DNA from: Hippopus hippopus
Lineage: Eukaryota > Mollusca > Bivalvia > Cardiida > Cardiidae
Reading direction: 5' to 3'
Assembly: GCA_946811185.2 (NCBI GenBank)
Contig: OX328098.1
Coordinates: 22,949,084 to 23,013,083, forward strand
Length of the DNA stretch: 64,000 nucleotides
Shown: piece by piece, positions 55,747 through 64,000 of the stretch
Numbering within the stretch: the first letter of the stretch is position 1
Layout: each line of letters starts with the position of its first letter
Made by a program: the position numbers and the translations under genes
The notes under the pieces: generated by a model
Database searches by the model: none
Told to the model about the DNA's origin: nothing
The model's input: only the letters and a program-made list of their open reading frames with translations

Positions 55747-56354
55747 ATAATAAGATAAGTTAACATATACGACACGCATCTTAGAACATGCATGTCGACG
55801 TATAATATGCTAACTTATCATTATTATCTCATCTCGTAGAATTACTTGTTTCCACTATTCAGCCTTGTTTCAGTTGTATTTACTGTGTACAGCACAGTCC
55901 GATCCTGTCCTTGTCGTGTTGCAAAAAAATGCACACGGGACACGAGGACTGTCCCATCACAAATCGGCCGATTCCGTAAATACTTCTAACATAGATTTGA
56001 TCTACGGATCACCCGAGATTTGCCGAATGAGGAGACGAGTTGACAATACTAGTACTATATACGGATAACACGTGACTCCCTCGACACAGTGGTGTCCCCA
56101 TTACACAGCTGTTGTACAGTTGTTTTCGTTGTTAACAATACATTGTAACCATAGCTTTTGTAACAGCTTGTGAAAAAATGTTCATACAAAAGGAACCCTT
56201 CCCTCCTAAAGAAATCTTACCATGTCAATTCTTCCAAGTCTTCAACGCAAGTACGCCTCATGAGAACAAACTGGGTGTGAGGGATGGGGGATGGGAGGAA
56301 GAACAGACAATGGTGGGGGTTTTCTTACTGACAAATGACAAAAAAACTTTCGAC
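55747..56354. other. Unassigned region
   Basis: No gene is seen. An imperfect inverted pair flanks 55750-55830 (AATAAGATAAGTTAACATAT near 55748 and ATGCTAACTTATCATTATTA near 55808). Confidence 0.4.
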
Positions 56355-57199
56355 ATTTCTATGGTGGCATATTTCTTCCACGAGATACGAGATAGCTATC
56401 ATGATAATTTTAGAAAACTATTCGCGGCGATAAATTATAGTTTCCTTATGGTGACATATTTCTGCCGCGAGATAGGAGATAGCTATTGCGATAATTTAAG
56501 AGAACTATCGTGATAAAACAAAGTTTCCTGGAAATATCTAGATAATAAACATTTTCACGATAAAAATATCGCGATAATTCTAACTGTTATCATGATTTTT
56601 TTTTTGCTTTCGTATGGTGGCATATGTCTGCCACGAGATACGAGATAGCTATCATGATAATTTTAGAAAGCTATGGCGATAAATTAAAGTTTCCTGGAAA
56701 TTTTATCGAGATAGTGAAAAGTTTCCTGAAAAAAATATCACGATAAACTTAATATTTTAACGCAAAATTTCTCAATCGTGCACGAAGCTGACATTCGAGA
56801 TAAAATTATCGTGATAGTTCTATCTGTTTCTCGATATCTATAAATAGAAAATTTATCATTTGGATGAACTCGGTAGTTTTTGACTTCACAAGATTGCAGT
56901 TAGTAAAAATTCGAATCATTAACAATTGTAGCTTAATTGGTAAATTTTGACAAGATTCGAAATGAACAGAAGTCTGTAAAATCACAAAGACGACTCGAAA
57001 TGCCTCCTACGAACAACTTAAAAAAACATTCAGGGAAAAGGAGAATTCATAAGGTTGTAGACGAAGATGTTCCGAAACCGTTTCTAATTATAGATCACCA
57101 TCTCGATAAAATTTCCAGGAAACCTTAATTTATCGCAATAGTTTTCTTAAATCATCATGATAGCTTTCTCGTATCTCGTGGCAGAAATATGCCACCATA
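56355..57199. mobile_element. M4 foldback element with duplicated left arm
   Basis: The arm word ATGGTGGCATAT..CTGCCACGAGATACGAG occurs directly at 56360, 56448 and 56612 and inverted at 57100-57199. The last two form roughly 100-bp terminal inverted repeats (56612-56712 and 57098-57199) with TA at the outer ends. Arms are rich in GATAGCTATCATGATAATTT-type words, so each arm is itself partly palindromic. No transposase. Confidence 0.75.
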
Positions 57200-57644
57200 C
57201 ATTTCTATTCAGAGTTTAACTAATAAACTCGACATTGTTGAGGTCTTCTTTCGAGTCTAATAGCTTAACTGCTAGGACAAAGAGTAGAAAGGTAGGAGTA
57301 ACGTGCATATATAAATCCACCACTTAAATACAAGCTTTTCGCGGAAAAAAACGCCTGAAACAGCCCAAAATAGGTTGCCCAAACTCGTTACAGCTTGGAC
57401 GATTCCGTTGATCAACATTCGAAAACCTCGGGTTTTCCCTTGATCGTGTAAATACGGAACTGGCCGTGTTATGACGAGTGCGATCAACCGATCACCGGAG
57501 GTTCGCCGAATGAGGATGCCACTGGTACCGTCCGACAGAAGGTTGATACGAAGATCGAAACAGGCTATAAGTTAAGAATGCTCATTGCCTGGTTTTCTGC
57601 TTACGTCGACCAGTCGATAGCGGGAAAAGAGTGATTACCTTTGT
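57200..57644. other. Unassigned region
   Basis: I see no gene. CGGAACTGGCCGTGTTATGA near 57454 resembles 49650-49682. Confidence 0.4.
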
Positions 57645-57830
57645 AAACCTTTATCACACAATCCCGTTTTTTAATGACCCCAAGGTAAAGGACTTTTGAG
57701 ATCATTGTGTTAACCAGCATTTTCTCCTACCCTTTAAAAAAAATTCCTTGTTTGTGCAACATTTAATTTTTCGTCTACAGATGCTTTGAATTTGGACAAG
57801 TCTAAAATTTATCGTTTGGTATAGAGTTAA
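57645..57830 (+). mobile_element. M1 hairpin MITE
   Basis: Left CCTTTATCACACAATCCCG; right TCGTTTGGTATAGAG then TTAA (57827-57830). The central palindrome is half lost (TGTGTTAACCAGCATTTTCT). Confidence 0.8.
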
Positions 57831-58136
57831 GGGCCCAATAGCGGAAACTAAATGTAAACTATTCTTTGCATAAAATACAGGTTACTTTCATTCATATGTA
57901 TGCCAATTAAAAGTATAGATCTATGTCCGTTATTATAAGTCTGTTGATCTTTTTGAATGTCGTTTGTCAAGTTTCTAGTCACTGGCAGAACAATAAATAT
58001 CAAAACTGGAATTAATGTTGCCTACATTAATTCTAATTTCAATATTCATTGTCATTTTCGTAATTGGAACCTTGATCACCCTACGTCTATTTGCAAGGTC
58101 TTTGCAAGACTTACAATAATCACCATGCTTCAAAAA

Positions 58137-59243
58137 CAAGAGGGCCATCATGGCCCTGAATCGCTCCACTGGCTTTTTAACCCTCTATCACACAAATCGA
58201 AGTGTTAATGACCTCCGAAAGAGAAAACTTTCGAAAACATGGTGGGGAAAGGAGAACATGTTGTCAGCCAGTATTGTCTCCTTTTCCCATAATGTTTCCT
58301 ACCCTATCAAAGACAGAAATAATCATTTAAGCTACATTCATTTTTTTTTTTTTTTTTTTTGCAATGGTTTTTTACTTGGCCCAGTCAAAAATTTTGTCGT
58401 TTCTTAGAGTTAAATTAACATATCATGCGCTTAATTAGCATTGACAGAGACATACAGCATAAGAAGTCTGTATGGTAAAAAACTTACTTGGAAAACATAA
58501 CCTCACCCCTGCCCAAGAAAAAAAAAAAAGTCATATCTTTTTAAGTGCAAAGATAATGTCAGTGAATACAAGCAGGTTTTTTCCTTGGCATGAAAGGTAA
58601 AGTTCTGGAAAAAAATGTTGAATGATAGAAACCTTACTTTAGATAGAATATTTCACTCATGTGAGCATAGCTATTAGCATCAAAATAAACAGAACACTTT
58701 CTATCAAAAAAAAACTTGAATACCTTACTCCAATCATGTATTACTGCAGTTTGATAATCAAGGGGGGGGGGGAAGTACCAAACATTATCTCGTATAAAAG
58801 AAGTTATTTCCCTTGATTACTATTTAAATTGAAGTCGCTATATAAAAACCCATGTTAAACTTGTAATCCCCGGGATGGGACCAATTTTGACCCCAGGGCT
58901 TTAATATGAAGAAGCTTGTTAGAGGTCCATTTGATAAAGCTACATGCCAAATTTGGTAGCCCTGGGCCTTATGGTTTCAGACAAAAAGATTTTCAATATC
59001 TTTCAGTTTTGTTGCCATGGCAACCAGAGTTTTTGAAGCAATCAAATTCTTTCAAAAAATTCTGAAGAGGACCATGATGATGATGCCATAGCAGGATAAT
59101 TTCTGTGAAGTTTCGTCAAATTTGGATGGGTAGTTCTAGAGAAGATGTTTGAAATAAAAGTTAACACACGGACAGACGCACGGACGGATGGACGGACGGC
59201 GGGTCATGACATAAGCCCTCTGGCCTTCGGCCAGTGGAGCTAA
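58137..59243 (-). mobile_element. H element 2 (HINE/Helentron-like), reverse strand, with nested M1
   Basis: Read on the minus strand it starts TTAGCTCCACTGGCC with the hairpin CTGGCCGAAGGCCAG, has a GTCC-type microsatellite, GGTTGCCATGGCAAC and AAATTTGGCATGTAGC, and ends GCCAGTGGAGCGATTC, hairpin GGGCCATCATGGCCC, CTTG. The subterminal repeats GCTCCACTGG and CCAGTGGAGC pair. An M1 element sits just inside its 3' end. Confidence 0.8.
58181..58409 (+). mobile_element. M1 hairpin MITE nested in H element 2
   Basis: It is flanked by TTAA at 58177-58180 and 58410-58413. Left CCCTCTATCACACAAATCG, centre GGGGAAAGGAGAACATG and CTCCTTTTCCCATAATG, right TTTTGTCGTTTCTTAGAG. A long poly-T interrupts it. 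Confidence 0.87.
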
Positions 59244-59368
59244 AAAAGTATGAATGGAAATTAACTATTTTATATACAGAATCGTTGACATTTTACCGCT
59301 ATTGGGCCTTGAAGCAAGTAACCTGTATTACTCAAACATATATTTAGTTCTCGAAAGAGGCAAATATA

Positions 59369-59622
59369 TTAGAGCCATGGCAAAAGGAGGTTTAATGCAT
59401 CTCCGTGATGCATGATACCAAGCAAGTCAACATTACTTTTGGAATCCATAAAATCCATTTTGTCTAACAAACGACTAACTTAGGAGGTAGTGTGGTCATT
59501 TGGCACGCAGAAAATTTACCGAGAGCAAAATGTCTCGACCCCGGTTAGCCTGCGTGGACTGTGCAGGCTGACCTTGGTCGATACTTTCTGCAGTTACATT
59601 AAGCCCCCTTTTCAATGAGAAA
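59369..59622 (+). mobile_element. M2 palindromic MITE
   Basis: Left AGAGCCATGGCAAAAGGAGG, right AAGCCCCCTTTTCAATGAG. The palindrome is weakened (GGTTAGCCTGCGTGGACTGT, GCAGGCTGACC). It lies 65 bp upstream of the sushi exon. Confidence 0.85.
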
Positions 59623-59687
59623 TTTAATTTAAATGTAGATCTAGATCTGTGTGTATCAATGATGATTGATTCTATTGGTATTTACAG

Positions 59688-59942
59688 TACTCTGTCCCAC
59701 CATCGCGGAAGAACAAATCATCATATCATCAGAAAACGTGAACTCCTTGTTGCTTAGCAGCTACGAAAGGTCAATAGGAACAGAGGTCAAGGTCACATGC
59801 TTATCACCAACTCACGCTTTAAATGGAGAATCTGACGTATTGGTGTGTGAAAATGGAGGTCAGTGGAGCTCAGAAATACCGCAGTGTGTGGACAGAAGAT
59901 TGTTGGATAACGATGGGGATATTCTTGAAACAACAACAACAG
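59688..59942 (+). CDS. Sushi/CCP-domain exon of a membrane protein gene
   Basis: This internal exon encodes one complement-control-protein (sushi) module. The acceptor is TATTTACAG at 59679-59687, the donor CAACAG then GTGATG at 59943. It is 255 nt long and symmetric phase 1-1, the usual pattern for shuffled extracellular modules. The four sushi cysteines are in order (LCPT, VKVTC, LVCENG, PQCV) with the conserved Trp in GGQWSSEIPQC and Gly in IGTEV. A Thr-rich linker (LETTTT) follows. It is fused in frame with the transmembrane exon at 61259. The upstream exons with signal peptide and further domains are not visible, so the full protein and its ligand are unknown. Confidence 0.85.
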
Positions 59943-60835
59943 GTGATGTGTAACCTATTTTTTGTTTGAATTTTGAAATATACATGTATCCCAGCCAAGC
60001 AGACGTCTGAGTCAGTATTCATGAACTATTCTTTATAGTTTAACTGTCAAGAATTGGGTAGACTTCAAAGTAACACAATTTTTGATTGCCAAAACCAAAT
60101 GGTTTTGCCAATCAGACAATGTGTTACTCTGTAAAACTGGAACCTGACGAAAAATGCATCTTTTAATTGGTTTCTGTATACGGGCCCTGGACTTCCCAAT
60201 GCTTATTATCGCCAGTCCAATAGAATTATCTTTCTTTGAGCGTTCTTGTGCATGGTAGGAAAGTGAACAAGTCTCGCGAGACACTGCGGTATTATCGATA
60301 CCTACAAGGTGTCCGTAACATAGCCAAATCGTTTACTAACCCATTATGGGGAAAGGAAATGAGAAATGAAAGCTTTGATATGCTTATTAGACACTGCATC
60401 GCAATAAAACGTGCCACTGTAAGTACAGATGGCTGCATTGATTGTACTGTATATATGATGCTATTGGATTTTGTTTACGCGCGGTCCCGGTAGTAGGTCT
60501 AAAGCTGCCTTTAACTTGAAGAGTTCTAGAAGTATTCGAATCAGATAAGAATTTGGAATATTTGTAATAATGTTCTTTACACAACGACAGCATACTTTTT
60601 GTTTAAATGTTGAAATATATCTAAGCCAATTAGATGGCTAGTTCTCGAATAAAGGATTACATGTAGAATAGAATCTAGAATCTTTGGAGTAATGTTCTTT
60701 GACCCCTTTCCAAACATACTAACCGATTTTCAACGACATTGAGAAGGAAAGCTTCAGAAAACATCGAGGGAAAAATTAGAAAATCCTGGTAACCAGCGTA
60801 ACGAAACCCATCCTAACTTACAACCAGTTTCTTAA

Positions 60836-61051
60836 CTCTTTACCAAACGACAAAATTTTGGACTTGTCCAAATTTAAGGCATTTGCAGACAAAATACGCT
60901 ATTAGATGTAAATCATATGGTGGAACCGGTCTGTGATAGGGTAAAAAAGATTGTGGAAAAAGGAGAAAATGCTGTTTACCAGCATTTTCTACTTTTCCTA
61001 CAATGATTTAACAAGTTTTCTTACTCAGGGTCGGGATTGTATGGTAAAAGG
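60836..61051 (+). mobile_element. M1 hairpin MITE with TTAA on both sides
   Basis: TTAA stands at 60832-60835 and 61052-61055. Left CTCTTTACCAAACGACAAAA, centre GGAGAAAATGCTGTTTACCA then GCATTTTCTACTTTTCC, right GGGATTGTATGGTAAAAGG. Confidence 0.9.
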
Positions 61052-61147
61052 TTAAATCATGTGCTCGATGTATAGCACCGTCACATGGGGGCCTAGGTTT
61101 GATATCTGGTCTTGAAGGCCTAATTAATTCTAGTTCTTTTAAGTTCA

Positions 61148-61225
61148 CCTGCCGTGTGAATCGAACCCACATCCTAAAGTATCCAGAGATTACAAGTCCC
61201 GTGCTAATCCGGCTGACAAACTAAC
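61148..61225 (-). mobile_element. tRNA-like SINE head, reverse strand
   Basis: On the minus strand it has GTCAGCCGGATTAGCACGGG, CTTGTAATCTCTGGATAC and the B-box-like GTGGGTTCGATTCACAC. No pairing acceptor stem or SINE body was recognised. Confidence 0.5.
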
Positions 61226-61258
61226 TAGGCAAAAATGCATTTTCTTGCATATTTTTAG

Positions 61259-61427
61259 CTATCCGAACAGGAACCGGAACTTACAGCTGGGAGATGTTAC
61301 CATATATAGTAGCACTGGGAATTCTGGGATTAGCTTGTCTACTATTGATCATTTTGTTATCATACGCACTTCTAGGGCGAAATCGACCCTCTTCAGAGGC
61401 AGGGAGTGGAATCTTTGGTGGAAGCAG
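61259..61427 (+). CDS. Transmembrane exon of the sushi-TM gene
   Basis: The acceptor is CATATTTTTAG at 61258. The split codon (G from the sushi exon plus CT) and then ATC CGA keep one frame. The protein reads IRTGTGTYSWEMLPYI, then a hydrophobic span of about 23 residues (VALGILGLACLLLIILLS within it), then basic GRNR and SSEAGSGIFGGS: a type I membrane anchor with a short cytoplasmic start. A donor GTATTT follows at 61428 (phase 2). If not spliced there, the frame runs into the M1 element and stops at 61456-61458 after eleven further codons. There is no overlap with repeats before 61432. Confidence 0.82.
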
Positions 61428-61435
61428 GTATTTAA

Positions 61436-63757
61436 CTCTTTACCAGTTGACAAAATAAAATTTTAGACGTCCAAATTCAAAGCATTTGCAGACGAAAAAT
61501 GAAATGTGCTTCAAATGGTGAAATTTAGCGATATGGGTAGAAAACGTTGTGGAAAAATAGGAAAAAATGTTGGTTTCCAACATTTTTAGCTCCACTGGCC
61601 GAAGGCCAGCGGGCTTATGTCATGGCCTGTTGTCCGTCGTGCGTCCGTCCGTCCGTCCGTGCGTCCGTCCGTCCGTCCGTCCGTGCGTTAACTTTTTTTT
61701 AAAACGTCTTCTTCTCTGAAACTACCCATCCAATTTTGATGAAACTTCACAGAAATGATCCTGCCATGGTCCTCTTCAGAATTTCTTGAAAGAATTTAAT
61801 TCCTTCAAAAACTCTGGTTGCCATGGCAACAAAACTGAAAAATTTTGAAAATCTTTGAAAATCTTCTTGTCTGAAACCGTAAGGCCAAGGGCTACCAAAT
61901 TTGGCATGTAGCTTTATCTAGTGGACCTCTACCAAGTTTCTTCAATTTATAGCCCTGGGGTCAAAATTGGCCCCGCCCCGGGGGTTACAAGTTATACATG
62001 GGCTTATTTAGGGAGAACTTTAAAATTCCTCTTCTACCTAGCCATAGGGCCTAGAGCTACCAAATTTGGCGTGTAGCTTTATCTAGTGGACCTCTGCCAA
62101 GATTGTTCAAATTATAGCCCTGGGGTCAAATTAGGCCCTGCCCGGGGGTAACAAGTTTTACATGGGCTTATATAACAAGTTTTACATGGGCTTATATAGG
62201 GAGAACTTTAAAATTCTTCTTTGACCTAGCCATGGGGCCTAGGGCGACCAAATTTGGCATGTAGCTTTATCTAGTGGACCTGTACCAAGGGTGTCCAAAT
62301 TATAGCCGAGGGTCAAATTTGACTTCGCTCCGGGGGGTAACATGTTTTACATGGGCGGGCTTATATAGGAAAATCTTTCGCATCTAGCTATAAGGGCTAG
62401 GGCTATCAAATTTTGCATTTAGCTTTATTTAGGGGGTCTCTATCAAGGGTGCCCAAATTATAGCCCAGGGGGTCAAATGTAGCCCCACCCCAAGGGGTCA
62501 CAAGTACTACATGGCCTTATATAAGGAAACTTTAATAATCTACTTGTACATAGCCATATTTAGGCCTAGGGCTACCAAATTTTGCATGTAACTTTATATA
62601 ATGGGCCTCTACCAAGAGGGCCCAAATTTAGGCCTAGGGCTACCAAATTTTGCATGTAACTTTATATAATGGGCCTCTACCAAGAGGGCCCAAATTTTAA
62701 CTTTGGGGGTCAAGTTTGACTCCACACCAGGGGTCACAAGTTTTACATTGGCTTTTATAGTGAAAACTTGATAAACCAGTGTCATGGATCACATATTTTA
62801 CAGGGCCTTTTATTCAGCAAACTTGTTTTACATGACTTTTTATTGGGCAAGATTAAAAAATTTTTTTGTTTATAACCACATATTCTAGTTTCATATTGTA
62901 GGTCTGGGGTCAAAATTGCCTTCATTCCAGGGATCGCAAGTTTAACATGGGCTTCAAAATATTGTCACTTCAATTTAAACATTAATCAAGGGAAATAACT
63001 CTTTTTATGAAAGATAAAGTTCGTTACTATTTACCTCCCTTGATTATCAAGCTGCAGTGATACATGATTGGTGCTAGACAAGTTTTTTAGCTCCACTGGC
63101 CGAAGGCCAGCAGGCTTATGTTATGGCCCGTTGTCCGTTCATCCGTATGTTAACTTTTTAGCTCACTTGAGCACAACGTGCTCAAGGGGAGCTTTTAGGA
63201 TCACCTGGTGTCCGTCGTGCGTCGTGTGTCGTCAACAATTCGTCCTTGACCCAAGTTTGTCCCCACACCACGGAACACAAGGTCACCAGTTTTACATGGG
63301 CTTTTGTAATGAAAACTATCTTAAGTCATCATGTTACTAACCATTATAAAGACTAAGGCTATTAGATTTAGCCCTGTCTCATGGGTTTCATGTTTTACAG
63401 GGCTTTTCATTGAGAACAATTTGAAAATCTTCTTGTTTATAACATTCAAGAACTGAATTATTTGGTATGGAGCTTTATATTGTGGACCTCCACCAGGATT
63501 CAAATAATTATAGCTTTGCGATCAAAATTGGCTTTGCCCATGGATCACAACTTTCTCGTAGGATTAGATAGAAAAATGTTTGCATGTCCTCGTGTTTGAA
63601 ATCAATTTGCTGAATATTGTAATGTTTGGCTTGTAGTGTTTTTACTTAATAGCCAGTGGAGCGATACAGGGCCATCATGGCCCTCTTGTTTTACTTTCCC
63701 ACAATGTTTTCAGAAGCTCTCATGGGTTGTTAGATCTCGGGATTATTTGGTAAACGG
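61436..63757 (+). mobile_element. M1 MITE split by H element 3
   Basis: The left half is 61436-61585 (CTCTTTACCAGTTGAC to AAAAAATGTTGGTTTCCAAC) and the right half 63689-63757 (CTTTCCCACAATGTTTTC to GATTATTTGGTAAACGG). TTAA stands outside both ends (61432-61435 and 63758-63761). The break lies at the tip of the central hairpin. Confidence 0.85.
61586..63688 (+). mobile_element. H element 3 (HINE/Helentron-like), long composite copy
   Basis: It begins TTAGCTCCACTGGCC with hairpin CTGGCCGAAGGCCAG and a GTCC microsatellite. It then holds about eight diverged tandem segments with words such as CTACCAAATTTGGCATGTAG, TTATAGCCCTGGGGTCAAA and ACAAGTTTTACATGGGCTTA. A second 5' start lies at 63086 (TTAGCTCCACTGGCC) and a third, different type at 63158 (TTAGCTCACTTGAGCACAAC). 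It ends GCCAGTGGAGCGATACAGG, hairpin GGGCCATCATGGCCC, CTTG. No Rep/helicase frame is visible. Confidence 0.75.
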
Positions 63758-63771
63758 TTAATTTATTTCAG

Positions 63772-63790
63772 TAACGTTGAGTGTTTGTAA
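63772..63790 (+). CDS. Putative terminal coding exon of the sushi-TM gene
   Basis: After the acceptor TTTATTTCAG the phase-2 codon completes as AGT, then AAC GTT GAG TGT TTG and TAA (63788-63790), a C terminus of SNVECL. An alternative acceptor, GTAAACAG at 63787-63794, would instead give about 34 residues ending at the TAA near 63891. Which is used cannot be decided from sequence. Confidence 0.4.
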
Positions 63791-63892
63791 ACAGGAATAG
63801 GAAACGTGATAGAACTTGCATCAGTATCATTCTGACAACGGGACTACGCAAGACACCCTATTCTGGCACGAGCACTATCCTTGTTTTCGTGT

Positions 63893-63898
63893 AATAAA
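63893..63898 (+). terminator. Candidate polyadenylation signal AATAAA
   Basis: AATAAA lies about 100 bp after the predicted stop, in non-repeat sequence, consistent with the 3' end of the sushi-TM transcript. The motif is short and could be chance. Confidence 0.4.
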
Positions 63899-64000
63899 CC
63901 ACGAATTTCCATTAAAATATCAGTTATTTCATTCAAGAATCTCACGCATGGTCTTTTATTTTCTATTATACCATCGCTGCTTTATTCGGTGAACGAATCA

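Larger units (their letters stand above)
59943..61258 (+). other. Intron of the sushi-TM gene, repeat-filled
   Basis: This is a 1,316-nt phase-1 intron, GTGATG at its start and CATATTTTTAG at its end. It holds a half M1 copy (about 60705-60800), a full M1 (60836-61051) and a reverse-strand tRNA-like SINE head (61148-61225). An open frame at 60236-60493 inside it has no domain. Confidence 0.75.
61428..63771 (+). other. Putative last intron, made of an M1 element with an H element inside
   Basis: It comprises GTAT, then TTAA, the M1 element, TTAA, then TTTATTTCAG. Removing M1 with one TTAA leaves 18 nt in all, and these keep the reading frame open (TAT TTA ATT TAT TTC). Both the donor and the acceptor lie in host sequence within 4-10 bp of the element ends. 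Confidence 0.5.

Noticed and set aside
56178..56513. 111-residue frame MFIQKEPFPP..
   Set aside because: Its second half is the M4 arm repeated twice; the remainder has no domain or splice support.
60236..60493. Extra exon in the first intron of the sushi-TM gene
   Set aside because: The sushi and TM exons already join in matching phase, the frame starts from a non-ATG codon and has no recognisable domain.

Overview
This is eukaryotic, intron-bearing, repeat-dominated DNA. The tRNA-headed SINEs, the elements with a GTCC-repeat core that begin GCTCCACTGGCC, and the palindromic AGACTGCAC..GTGCAGTCT elements resemble repeats I associate with bivalve molluscs, so a marine bivalve is my best guess (inference, no database search). 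Nothing looks bacterial or viral, and no intact RNA gene was found.

Positions 1-19,127 are almost solid LINE. One I-superfamily-type non-LTR retrotransposon family (ORF1 with three CCHC-like zinc knuckles; ORF2 with EEP endonuclease, reverse transcriptase, RNase H and a C-terminal CCHC) is present as copy A (1-3,162, cut by the window edge), copy B (4,586-12,349, carrying a nested SINE and a nested 914-bp foldback element) and copy C (12,412-18,836, inserted inside fragment E). Copy D (30,938-37,298) and the 3' stub F (29,270-29,783) sit in the satellite. Copies end in an (ATTC)n tail and C and D have 11-12 bp target-site duplications. C has an intact ORF1 and an ORF2 with one stop; D has an intact ORF1 and a twice-broken ORF2.

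Positions 19,128-26,300 hold two diverged copies of a 1.1-kb repeat (R1), a dead mariner (23,148-24,464), several small hairpin elements and a weak candidate first coding exon (26,067-26,202). Positions 26,340-42,790 are a tandem satellite with a monomer near 180 bp. It has trimeric higher-order units of about 550 bp in the middle and tetrameric units of about 716 bp on the right, and is broken up by an H-type (Helentron/HINE-like) element, F, D and a GTAG microsatellite.

Positions 42,800-59,650 are a patchwork of non-autonomous DNA elements. They include a 2,982-bp foldback element with ~540-bp arms, CACTGTG termini and a 5-bp duplication (45,204-48,185; Transib/RAG-like ends), four small MITE-like families (M1 to M4), SINEs and a reverse-strand H element.

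Positions 59,688-63,900 hold the one convincing host gene, seen as its 3' end on the plus strand: a phase-1 sushi/CCP exon, a transmembrane exon whose phase matches exactly, and a short terminal exon with an AATAAA signal. The last intron consists of an M1 element (TTAA on both sides) with an H element inside it, plus only about 18 other bases. Those 18 bases keep the reading frame open, so the intron may have been born from the insertion.
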